From Candidatus Omnitrophica bacterium 4484_49 (GTDB lineage Bacteria; Omnitrophota; Gorgyraeia; Kaelpiales; Kaelpiaceae), in the NCBI GenBank assembly GCA_002085265.1, contig NATI01000083.1, positions 1-5,140 of the forward strand: DNA of 5,140 bases. The letters run 5' to 3'. The notes under the pieces are model-generated. The model saw nothing but the letters and a program-made list of their open reading frames with translations. It was not told the origin of the DNA and did no database searches. Position 1 is the stretch's first letter, and each line of letters starts with the position of its first letter. Position numbers and translations under genes: made by a program. Shown piece after piece: positions 1 through 5,038 of this stretch.

Positions 1-213
1 GGAACTATAATCTCACTTTGTTCTAAAGAATTCAAAGGGATATATAAAAAAGCGGATATGATAATAAGTAAAGGACAGGGCAATTTTGAATCTTTATCCC
101 GGTCCACCAAAGATATATTTTTTATGTTTATGGTTAAGTGTTCAGTTGTTGCTAAGCATATCGGTTGCAATATATCTGATTTGGTACTTCTGTATAATAA
201 AAAGCGGAGGTGA
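1..213 (+). CDS. DUF89 / ARMT1-like metal-dependent phosphatase, C-terminal part (partial)
   Basis: The window opens inside a gene; 70 codons remain before the TGA at 211-213. The stretch ADMIISKGQGNFESLS (residues 19-34 of the visible part) is the hallmark of the DUF89 fold, where the Asp and the Lys of the SKGQGN loop lie in the metal and phosphate site. It is followed by the family's closing segment, FFMFMVKCSVVAKHIG. Members studied elsewhere are metal-dependent phosphatases thought to clear damaged phosphometabolites; the substrate here cannot be told. The N-terminal helical domain and the catalytic Asp/Asn motifs lie upstream of the window. The stop codon is embedded in the ribosome site of the next gene (GGAGGTGA, 206-213), so the two are probably co-transcribed and translationally coupled. 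The family call is confident and the function is not. Confidence 0.85.
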   Translation, partial: GTIISLCSKEFKGIYKKADMIISKGQGNFESLSRSTKDIFFMFMVKCSVVAKHIGCNISDLVLLYNKKRR

Positions 214-216
214 AAA

Positions 217-561
217 ATGAGCGAAATTACACTGGCTATATCCTGTGATGGGGAGATGGTTTCTTCTCATTTTGGAAGATGTGAAAAATATTTAATTTTT
301 AAAATCAGAGGGGGAGAGGTAATTGAGAAAGAAGAAATTTTAAATCCCGGCCATCAGCCAGGATTTTTACCACAATTTTTAAAACAAAAAGGTGTAAATG
401 TTTTAATAGCAGGAGGGGCAGGTCCCCGAGCCCAGGAGTTGCTTCAGGATTTGGGAATAGAGTTTATTCTGGGTATAAGTGGCGAAGTGAATGAGGTATT
501 GACTGCCTATTTAAATGGAGAATTAAAACCTGGCCAGAGCCAGTGTGAACATGAAAGATGA
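217..561 (+). CDS. NifX/NifB-type dinitrogenase iron-molybdenum cofactor-binding family protein
   Basis: A 114-residue single-domain protein of the Nitro_FeMo-Co family (PF02579), full length for the stand-alone type. Visible signatures are HFGRC (residues 18-22), the loop NPGHQPGFLPQFL (43-55), IAGGAGPRAQ (64-73) and a C-terminal QCEH (109-112). The conserved His and Cys residues are candidate ligands for a metal-sulfur cluster. Relatives include NifX, the C-terminal domain of NifB, and the Desulfovibrio orange protein with its Mo-Cu cluster. No nitrogenase gene is visible, so nitrogen fixation should not be inferred. The ATG is set by a perfect GGAGG site (206-210), 6 bases upstream, overlapping the DUF89 stop. 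Association with Fe-S MinD ATPases downstream is a recurrent arrangement in anaerobes and suggests a cofactor carrier role in the cytoplasm. Confidence 0.9.
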   Translation: MSEITLAISCDGEMVSSHFGRCEKYLIFKIRGGEVIEKEEILNPGHQPGFLPQFLKQKGVNVLIAGGAGPRAQELLQDLGIEFILGISGEVNEVLTAYLNGELKPGQSQCEHER

Positions 562-755
562 TTATTTGGACATGAGTAACAGAATAGAGGAGCCAAAGGA
601 TGTTTCTCAGGGACGCTAAATTTTCCCAGCGAGAAAATTTAGCTCGGATTTTTGCTCACTCCCCCCGCCTTTGGCGGGGGACCGTGCCCGTTCGCAAAAA
701 TAACGCCCTTCAAAACATCCTTTGGCTTCTTTATTATACCTGTAGGTAATTTGTA
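561..755. repeat. Dispersed intergenic repeat, copy 1 (long form, with folded core)
   Basis: This fills the 200-base gap between the NifX-like and MinD-like genes; no open frame of note lies in it. Its left edge (561-593) aligns with 3690-3721 downstream of the methyltransferase at 26 of 32 positions with one gap, and every mismatch is a G/A transition. Its right edge shares ATACCTGTA (736-744, also 3774-3782) followed within two bases by TAATTT. Copy 1 differs in carrying a large palindromic core (583-735) where copy 2 has a short hairpin. Boundaries are approximate. It may be a MITE-like or other miniature palindromic repeat; only two copies can be seen in the window. Confidence 0.55.
583..735. 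other. Multi-hairpin palindromic element between nifX-like and minD-like genes
   Basis: The outer arms 583-605 and 713-735 are inverted repeats, identical at 21 of 23 positions. The two exceptions become G-U pairs in a plus-strand RNA, giving an uninterrupted 23-bp stem. Inside lie AGGGaCG (609-615) against CGCCCT (704-709), an 11-bp hairpin GCTAAATTTTC/GAAAATTTAGC (615-625 with 633-643), and a stem ATTTTTGC/GCAAAAAT (648-655 with 694-701). That last stem encloses a GC-rich hairpin CCCCCGCC-TTT-GGCGGGGG (662-680). The core is clearly richer in GC than its surroundings. No U-run follows the GC hairpin, so it is not a standard intrinsic terminator. It could be a mobile palindromic insertion, an mRNA-processing or stability element that uncouples the genes on either side, or a structured RNA. 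The pairing is certain and the role is unknown. Confidence 0.75.
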
Positions 756-761
756 TAAGAG

Positions 762-1616
762 ATGATTATTTCAGTTGCCAGTGGAAAAGGTGGAACAGGT
801 AAGACAACAGTTAGTGTCAATCTTGCCCTTTCTTTAGGTAATGCTCAAATACTTGACTGCGATGTAGAAGAGCCCAATGTAGGAATATTTATAAACCCAG
901 AGATAGAAAGAACTATTGAAGTAAAAGTCCCTGTTCCTGAGGTCAATTTGAATGTTTGTAATTTCTGTGGTAAATGCTCTCAGGTCTGCAATTATAATGC
1001 CATCTGTGTAATTCCACCTCGAGAAAATACCAAGGGTAATGTTTTAATATTTGACCACCTCTGCCATAGTTGTGGTGCCTGCTGGTATTTCTGTCCTCAG
1101 AAAGCTATTATGGAAAAAGAAAAGATTATTGCCTATGTAGAGGTGGGCAAAAGAGGAGATTTGAAGTATGTAGGAGGTAAATTGGTGCCTTCCCAGGTAC
1201 TTTCTCCAGTGGTGATTGATGAAGTTAAGAGGCAGATGGATGAAGATAGAGTAGTGATAATAGATGCTTCCCCTGGCACGGCTTGTCCTGTAGTAAGAGC
1301 AATTTCAGGGAGTGATTTCTGCATTCTGGTCACTGAGCCTACACCTTTTGGTCTCAACGATTTAAATCTTGCGTATCAGTTAACGCGTCTTTTAAAAGTT
1401 CCATCAGGGATTGTTCTTAACCGTGCCGATTACGGGGATAAAACTTTGATTAAAGAATTCGCTGAGAAGAATGATATTCCCTTACTTTTAGAAATTCCAT
1501 TTGATAACAAAATTGCTCAAACTTATTCTGAAGGTATCCCAGTAGTGGAGGCGATTCCAGAATATAGAGAGATTTTTAAAGAATTATATGAAAAGATTAG
1601 TGAGATTATAAGATGA
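762..1616 (+). CDS. MinD-superfamily P-loop ATPase with inserted 2x[4Fe-4S] ferredoxin domain
   Basis: A full-length 284-residue protein of the COG1149 type. The deviant Walker A motif GKGGTGKTT spans residues 8-16 with signature lysine K9 and P-loop lysine K14. The switch I region LDCDVEEPN (31-39) and the Walker B/switch II DASPGTACP (168-176) follow, with the TEPT loop at 191-194. Inserted between them are CxxCxxCxxxC at C66-C69-C72-C76 and CxxCxxCxxxCP at C101-C104-C107-C111, enough for two [4Fe-4S] clusters. Relatives act as ATP-dependent cytoplasmic metal or Fe-S cluster handling proteins and usually occur as a tandem pair, as here. The ATG is the first Met of the conserved start MIISVASGKGG, but no good ribosome site precedes it; only AAGAG abuts the start. 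Its stop overlaps the next start (ATGA, 1613-1616). Confidence 0.93.
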   Translation: MIISVASGKGGTGKTTVSVNLALSLGNAQILDCDVEEPNVGIFINPEIERTIEVKVPVPEVNLNVCNFCGKCSQVCNYNAICVIPPRENTKGNVLIFDHLCHSCGACWYFCPQKAIMEKEKIIAYVEVGKRGDLKYVGGKLVPSQVLSPVVIDEVKRQMDEDRVVIIDASPGTACPVVRAISGSDFCILVTEPTPFGLNDLNLAYQLTRLLKVPSGIVLNRADYGDKTLIKEFAEKNDIPLLLEIPFDNKIAQTYSEGIPVVEAIPEYREIFKELYEKISEIIR

Positions 1617-2146
1617 AAGAGATTGTAGTTATAAGTGGAAAAGGTGGGACTGGTAAAACTTTTTTAACATCTTCGTTGGCAGTAATTATTCCTGACAAAG
1701 TAATCCTGGACTGTGATGTTGATGCTGCCAATTTATATCTGATTTTAGAACATCAATTGATAAAAGAAGAAAACTTTTCAGGTTCCCAAAAGCCAGTTAT
1801 AGATTACAGTAAGTGTATTAAGTGTGGTCTGTGCAGGAAATTGTGCCGATTTAATGCTATAGATGAAACAATTACAATAAAAGATGAGTTATGCGAGGGA
1901 TGTGGTGTATGCGCTTTAGCCTGTCCTCAGAATGCAATAAAAATGGAAAATGAAATTAATGGCAGAATTTATTCGGGAAAGTCTAGGTATGGAGAATTTA
2001 TCTATGCCCGATTGGGAATTGCTGCAGAAAATTCCGGGAAACTTGTAACCATTGTGAGAGAAATCGGACGGGATATCGCATTTGAAAAGGGGAGAAATTT
2101 TGTTTTAACTGATGGCCCTCCGGGAATAGGGTGTCCTTTAATGTAA
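1613..2146 (+). CDS. Second MinD-type ferredoxin ATPase, N-terminal part, truncated by internal deletion
   Basis: This 177-residue frame starts at the ATGA overlap with the first ATPase and is a paralogue of it. It keeps Walker A GKGGTGKT (residues 9-16), DCDVDAAN (33-40), two cluster motifs (C68-C71-C74-C78 and C94-C97-C100-C104) and the switch II sequence DGPPGIGCP (167-175). It then ends at LM-stop instead of running on for about 100 more residues. The rest of the protein resumes in a different frame from about 2134. Aligned on the intact paralogue, roughly 40 residues are missing at the junction: the strand carrying TEPT and the following helix. The product should lack a complete nucleotide-binding core and is probably inactive as an ATPase, although its ferredoxin insert is intact. 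There is no clear ribosome site, so translation would rely on coupling to the upstream gene. Confidence 0.85.
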   Translation: MKEIVVISGKGGTGKTFLTSSLAVIIPDKVILDCDVDAANLYLILEHQLIKEENFSGSQKPVIDYSKCIKCGLCRKLCRFNAIDETITIKDELCEGCGVCALACPQNAIKMENEINGRIYSGKSRYGEFIYARLGIAAENSGKLVTIVREIGRDIAFEKGRNFVLTDGPPGIGCPLM

Positions 2147-2355
2147 TAAATAAGTATGATTTAAATCTTAAAAGGACAGAAGAAATTCAGAATTATTCCA
2201 GATATAGAGGATTCCTTTTTCTGGGGAAGATTCCATTTTCCAGAAATGTGGTAAATGCCATAACTCAATCTAAACCATATCCTGAACTTTATGATGATGA
2301 GATAACAGAGGAGATTAAAAATATCTGGCAAAAGATAGTAAATGTTTTAGGATGA
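2131..2355 (+). pseudogene. C-terminal remnant of the second MinD-type ATPase
   Basis: Open frame with a possible GTG at 2131, shifted relative to 1613-2146. The sequence VINKYDLNLKRTEEIQNY followed by GFLFLGKIPFSRNVVNAI matches the base-recognition and C-terminal part of MinD-family proteins (compare IVLNRADYGDKTL and LLLEIPFDNKIAQ of the intact gene upstream). The last residues, EEIKNIWQKIV, are the usual C-terminal helix. The conserved stretch that should join DGPPGIGCP to VINKYD is absent. The reading frame implies loss of a segment whose length is one more than a multiple of three, about 120 bases. The GTG lies inside the codons of the truncated N-terminal frame and has no ribosome site, so it is unlikely to be a genuine start. 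Its TGA overlaps the next ATG (ATGA, 2352-2355), preserving coupling if ribosomes reach it. Confidence 0.85.
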
Positions 2356-3059
2356 AATTAAAAGTAATAGCTTTAGGTTCTCAACCCTGGGAAAGAAAAA
2401 TTTTTAGATGGGGACTTTCTTTTTTAGTGGGAAGAGATATTCTATTTGATACCTTTGGCAGGGAGGATGTTTTTGCTACCAATATAAAAAAATTTGGTAT
2501 AGATGTTACTGAAATAAAACATATTATAATTTCCCATTCTCATTGGGATCATACCCGGGGGCTGTTTTATCTTGCTCATAATTATTCCCATTTAAAATTT
2601 AAAACTTACATATTGAAGGATTTTGGTTCTGAATTTAAATCCAGAATTAAAAAATTTCAAAATTTAGATGTTATCGAAGAAAATAAATCCTTAAAAATAA
2701 AACCAAATATTTATACCACTGGTAAAATCAATTTTACTGCTATCCCTGAACAAGCACTGGTGATAGAAAAGAAACAGGGATTAACTGTAATTACAGGTTG
2801 TGCTCATCCTGGTATAGTTAAAATGGTAAACAGTATAAGGAGAAAATTTGGAAAAGAGATTATCTTTCTAATAGGAGGATTCCATCTTAAGGATAAAAAT
2901 AAACATGAAATTGTAGAAATTGTTAATAAACTCAGGGATGAAAATATAAATAAAGTTGCTCCCACTCATTGCACAGGTGAAATTGCAGTAGAATATTTCC
3001 AAAAATTATGGGGAAATAATTTCGTGCATTTACAAGAAGGAATGGAAATTGAGGTCTAA
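2352..3059 (+). CDS. MBL-fold metallohydrolase, COG1237 (dihydropterin/RFA-P synthase-like) type
   Basis: A 235-residue protein of the metallo-beta-lactamase fold. The metal motif HxHxDH is SHSHWDHTRG, with H62, H64, D66 and H67. Further ligand-bearing signatures of this subfamily are EQALVI (133-138), ITGCAHPGIV (147-156, H152), LIGGFHL (173-179, H178) and PTHCTGE (204-210, H206). Database names for this group refer to an archaeal 7,8-dihydropterin-6-methyl (ribofuranosyl)aminobenzene phosphate synthase. That activity should not be assumed in a bacterium. It is somewhat shorter than many relatives, mainly between the HxHxDH motif and EQAL. There is no signal peptide, so it is cytoplasmic. 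The ATG lies in an ATGA overlap with the ATPase remnant. Genes of this family recurrently sit beside NifX-like and MinD-like Fe-S ATPase genes in anaerobes. Confidence 0.88.
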   Translation: MKLKVIALGSQPWERKIFRWGLSFLVGRDILFDTFGREDVFATNIKKFGIDVTEIKHIIISHSHWDHTRGLFYLAHNYSHLKFKTYILKDFGSEFKSRIKKFQNLDVIEENKSLKIKPNIYTTGKINFTAIPEQALVIEKKQGLTVITGCAHPGIVKMVNSIRRKFGKEIIFLIGGFHLKDKNKHEIVEIVNKLRDENINKVAPTHCTGEIAVEYFQKLWGNNFVHLQEGMEIEV

Positions 3060-3681
3060 AACTGTATTCGATGAATATCCTGAGGATTATGATAACTGGT
3101 ATCAGAAAAATTACAATGCCTATATCTCAGAAATAGAAGCGATAAAAAAAGTTTTACCTTCGGGGAAAGGTCTGGAAATTGGAGTGGGGAGTGGGAGATT
3201 TGCGCTTCCTTTAAAGATAGAATATGGAGTGGATATTTCTTTCTCTTTACTTAAGATAGCCAAGGAGAGAGATTTAAAAGTAATCTGTGGAGACGCCTGT
3301 AATCTCCCTTTCAAGAATGAAAGTTTTGATTTTGCATTGATGGCATTTACAATTTGTTTTTTGAAAAGGCCATTATTGGCGTTAAATGAGGCAAATAGAG
3401 TTTTGAAGATAAAAAGCCATATAATCCTCGCTTTTATAGATAAGGAGAGTTTTCTGGGCAAATACTATTTAAGGAGAAAGCATAAAAGTGTTTTTTATAA
3501 AGAGGCGATATTTTATTCTATTCCAGAAATAGCAAAACTTTTAAAAGATTCAGGATTTAGCAAGTTTCTTTTTTATCAAACCTTATTTGACCTCCCTCAA
3601 AATCTTACCCAGCCCCACCCTGTAGTGAAAGGATATGGGGAAGGCGGATTTGTAGTAATCAGGGCTAAGAAGATAAGATAG
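3049..3681 (+). CDS. Class I SAM-dependent methyltransferase
   Basis: A 210-residue protein with the Rossmann methyltransferase layout. Motif I is LEIGVGSGRF (42-51), the acidic end of strand 2 is GVDIS (60-64), motif II is GDACNLPF (81-88), and SFDFALM (92-98) followed by ICFL (102-105) forms strand 4. The N-terminal FDEYPEDYDNWY (7-18) and the C-terminal GYGEGGFVVIRAKK (195-208) match a methyltransferase group of the Methyltransf_11 type found in anaerobes. The substrate is unknown. No ATG fits: the frame is open only after the TAG at 2989-2991, and the only usual start before the conserved region is TTG at 3049. An AGAAGG site (3035-3040) lies 8 bases upstream, and the gene overlaps the MBL gene by 11 bases. 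It is the last gene of the run and is translationally coupled. Confidence 0.88.
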   Translation: MRSKTVFDEYPEDYDNWYQKNYNAYISEIEAIKKVLPSGKGLEIGVGSGRFALPLKIEYGVDISFSLLKIAKERDLKVICGDACNLPFKNESFDFALMAFTICFLKRPLLALNEANRVLKIKSHIILAFIDKESFLGKYYLRRKHKSVFYKEAIFYSIPEIAKLLKDSGFSKFLFYQTLFDLPQNLTQPHPVVKGYGEGGFVVIRAKKIR

Positions 3682-3689
3682 AGCGTATT

Positions 3690-3789
3690 ATTATTGAACA
3701 TAGGTAACAAAATAAAGAAGCAGAGGCTTTTTCTTTATATTAAGTAGAAAAGTATTACCCATGTATTCAAATAATACCTGTACTAATTT
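3690..3789. repeat. Dispersed intergenic repeat, copy 2 (short form)
   Basis: A diverged relative of the 561-755 repeat. It starts 9 bases after the methyltransferase stop and ends just before the insertion sequence. The left arm (3690-3709) and the stretch 3751-3775 are imperfect inverted repeats: ATTATT, GAA, CAT and GGTAA all recur in order in the reverse complement, with 3 inserted bases and one mismatch before the match ends. The central part is the hairpin at 3712-3738. The right edge ATACCTGTA (3774-3782) matches copy 1. No coding potential is seen. Confidence 0.5.
3712..3738 (+). terminator. Possible weak terminator hairpin after the operon
   Basis: ATAAAGAA (3712-3719) pairs with TTCTTTAT (3731-3738), and inner GC (3720-3721) can pair with GC (3726-3727), leaving AGAG as the loop and a three-T bulge. 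It is the first fold after the methyltransferase stop and lies in a T-rich run, but the stem is AT-rich and no U-run of usual length follows. It also forms the centre of repeat copy 2, so termination may be incidental. Confidence 0.3.
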
Positions 3790-3795
3790 TTGAAG

Positions 3796-3814
3796 CTTTC
3801 CCAAATTTTGTGCA
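3796..3814 (+). repeat. Terminal inverted repeat, left (IRR side of the transposase 3' end)
   Basis: CTTTCCCAAATTTTGTGCA, identical to the reverse complement of 4978-4996. It lies 53 bases beyond the transposase stop codon. The sequence between holds a near-perfect palindrome, GGATAAAAATTTTTGTCC (3850-3867), with one mismatched pair. Confidence 0.85.
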
Positions 3815-3867
3815 AAAAATTGAGGTAAGTATTTAAAACTGATAGGGTTGGATAAAAATTTTTGTCC

Positions 3868-4857
3868 TCAGTCTAACTTGCCATTTAGATAATGATAAAA
3901 TTGATAAAGTTTCAAATGATTTAACCTGCCTTTCCCGGTTTTAAATCCATATCTTACCTTCTCCATCTGCCTCCAGAGTCTTATCACATTCTCCGAATTA
4001 CCACTCTTAGGTATCTGAGGATGGTCCAGATATGTAACCATATATTTGAAATAAGGACTGCTTAAAAATTTGATTATCTTAGCAAAATGCTGGCTCTTAA
4101 ATTGCCAGCCTTCCTTCAGAAGTTCATCTCTCCTAAAAAATGCCTCCCTCATATTGTTAGATTCTAAAAATATATCTCTTATACCTTGCTTCAGAATTAA
4201 AATGTCTTCAATTAATGTACCCCTGTATCTTTTTAGAATTCCTTCCATAATTTGATGATGCTTATAAGACCAATCTTCGATATTTTTTAAAATAATCCAC
4301 CTGGCAGACCAGATATCTAAAGTTTCTATTCCAGATTCTTTAAGTAATCTTCTGTATTCTGCCATTGCCCGGTTTAAGTGGTAATGAATTATCTTCATTA
4401 CATGGAAATAGTCATGCTGAATGAGAATATCCTTACCGAATACCTTCCTGGCTGTTCCAGCAAAACAACTCCTCATATCAAAAATGATAGCATAAGGAGT
4501 TATGCCCAAATCTTTAAGTTTTTCAAAGTGTTCTTTAACTATACCTCTTCCTAAACCCTCGGCTTTCTCCAGATATAGTATTCTACCTGTTAAAGCATCG
4601 GAATCTATTAAATCATAGCCTTTGTATCTTTTAGGCTTATATTCATCTACACAGAGAATGCCTGAAAAATTAAGTCTTTTAATTATCTCCCTGATATCCA
4701 AACTTTCTGCCTTTTCAGCTTTCCATCTATCAATTGAAGATTTAGAACCTGTAGTATTAAATACTCTCTGAAGTCTTTTCGCTATTCGAGGTAGAGTGGA
4801 ATTATCATTTATTAAACCAGTTATGCTTTCTATATTTGAACTTTTGCTTCTTACCAC
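3868..4857 (-). CDS. ISL3-like DDE transposase, catalytic part
   Basis: A 329-codon frame, counted from a GTG at 4857-4855. It carries the DDE domain of the ISL3 type (DDE_Tnp_ISL3): first Asp in CVDEYKPKRYKGY (D71), second Asp in IIFDMRSCF (D127), the family's HDYFHVMK (148-155), and the Glu block SGNSENVIRLWRQMEKVRYGF (start near 285, E289 likely). A helix-turn-helix-like segment precedes them (about 20-46). The protein cuts and joins the IS ends. The GTG has no ribosome site, and the zinc-binding N-terminus with a strong site lies in another frame just upstream (4805-4915). The gene is therefore probably frameshifted, or depends on a +1 shift. Full-length relatives are longer, with two Cys pairs before the HTH. 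Family confidence is good; activity is doubtful. Confidence 0.82.
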   Translation of the reverse strand: MVRSKSSNIESITGLINDNSTLPRIAKRLQRVFNTTGSKSSIDRWKAEKAESLDIREIIKRLNFSGILCVDEYKPKRYKGYDLIDSDALTGRILYLEKAEGLGRGIVKEHFEKLKDLGITPYAIIFDMRSCFAGTARKVFGKDILIQHDYFHVMKIIHYHLNRAMAEYRRLLKESGIETLDIWSARWIILKNIEDWSYKHHQIMEGILKRYRGTLIEDILILKQGIRDIFLESNNMREAFFRRDELLKEGWQFKSQHFAKIIKFLSSPYFKYMVTYLDHPQIPKSGNSENVIRLWRQMEKVRYGFKTGKGRLNHLKLYQFYHYLNGKLD

Positions 4858-4915
4858 AATATGGACATATACATCTTTTGGGAAGCCGTTTAAATTTAAT
4901 TATTCTATGCTTCAT
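4805..4915 (-). pseudogene. Original start and zinc-binding N-terminus of the transposase, out of frame
   Basis: The ATG at 4915-4913 sits 5 bases after a GGAGG ribosome site and opens a 36-residue frame: basic MKHRIIKFKRLPKR, then CICPYCGKK with C15, C17 and C20, ending at TGA (4807-4805). A CxxC-type zinc finger at the N-terminus is normal for ISL3-like transposases, so this is the real beginning of the gene at 3868-4857. Joining the two frames needs skipping one base (or an equivalent indel) somewhere between about 4857 and 4807. The second Cys pair expected about 25-35 residues later is missing, which favours an indel or small deletion over programmed frameshifting. Confidence 0.7.
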
Positions 4916-4918
4916 CCC

Positions 4919-4939
4919 AGCCTCCTTTCTCAGGAGGCT
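4919..4939 (-). promoter_or_regulatory. Hairpin sequestering the transposase ribosome-binding site
   Basis: AGCCTCCT (4919-4926) and AGGAGGCT (4932-4939) form a perfect 8-bp stem with a 5-base loop. In the minus-strand mRNA the AGGAGG of the 3' arm is the transposase Shine-Dalgarno sequence, 5 bases before the ATG at 4915. Transcripts starting outside the IS would contain both arms and hide the site, a known way for insertion sequences such as IS10 and IS50 to damp expression from read-through. On the plus strand the same hairpin is followed by a T-rich run (ATTTTATTATTT) and might weakly terminate transcription. Confidence 0.65.
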
Positions 4940-4977
4940 ATTTTATTATTTCAAAGAGCTAATTACTTCTCTTTATC

Positions 4978-4996
4978 TGCACAAAATTTGGGAAAG
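4978..4996 (-). repeat. Terminal inverted repeat, right (transposase 5' side)
   Basis: TGCACAAAATTTGGGAAAG, the exact reverse complement of 3796-3814. It lies 62 bases upstream of the transposase start on the minus strand and 13 bases before the TTGACA box of the next plus-strand promoter. Confidence 0.85.
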
Positions 4997-5009
4997 TATT
5001 TAATTTCCC

Positions 5010-5038
5010 TTGACAAATATATGTCTATGATATATGTT
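5010..5038 (+). promoter_or_regulatory. Sigma70-type promoter for the gene at 5079
   Basis: A perfect -35 box TTGACA (5010-5015) is followed after 17 bases by TATGTT (5033-5038), a 4 of 6 match to the -10 consensus. The transcript would start near 5045 and give a short leader before the ATG at 5079. The -35 lies outside the IS inverted repeat, so the promoter is probably native rather than created by the insertion. Confidence 0.55.

Larger units (their letters stand above)
3796..4996. mobile_element. ISL3-like insertion sequence, about 1.2 kb
   Basis: The ends are a perfect 19-bp terminal inverted repeat: CTTTCCCAAATTTTGTGCA at 3796-3814 and its reverse complement at 4978-4996. Similarity continues inward for about 20 bases with a one-base gap (GAG..GTAA on both sides). 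A single transposase gene on the minus strand fills the interior. No target-site duplication is evident outside the repeats (left flank TTTTGAAG, right flank TATTTAAT), so the true ends may lie a few bases out, or the flanks have decayed. The length fits a compact single-gene IS. The element lies between repeat copy 2 and the promoter of the gene at 5079. Confidence 0.82.

Noticed and set aside
217..561. Evidence for nitrogen fixation
   Set aside because: The NifX-like family is widespread without nitrogenase, and no nifHDK, nifE or nifN sequence is present.
662..680. GC-rich hairpin CCCCCGCC-TTT-GGCGGGGG as an intrinsic terminator
   Set aside because: No T-run follows on either strand. It is better explained as part of the larger folded element.
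561..755. CRISPR array or tRNA in the non-coding gap
   Set aside because: There are no regularly spaced direct repeats and no tRNA cloverleaf or CCA end; the structure is a single nested palindrome.
1133..1357. Minus-strand open frame of 74 codons inside the first ATPase gene
   Set aside because: It is antisense to strongly conserved MinD coding sequence and has no ribosome site or family resemblance.
3120..3461. Minus-strand open frame of 113 codons inside the methyltransferase
   Set aside because: It is antisense to the conserved methyltransferase core, and its composition mirrors the real gene.
4070..4255. Plus-strand open frame of 61 codons inside the transposase
   Set aside because: A shadow of the minus-strand transposase with no supporting signals.
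3827..5003. 10-bp direct repeat AAGTATTTAA at 3827-3836 and 4994-5003 as a target-site duplication
   Set aside because: The left copy lies inside the terminal inverted repeat and the right copy overlaps its outer edge, so they cannot be the flanking duplication. Probably chance in AT-rich DNA.
3784..5006. TAATTT at 3784-3789 and 5001-5006 as a target duplication
   Set aside because: They are at unequal distances (6 and 4 bases) from the perfect inverted repeats and too simple in sequence to be convincing.
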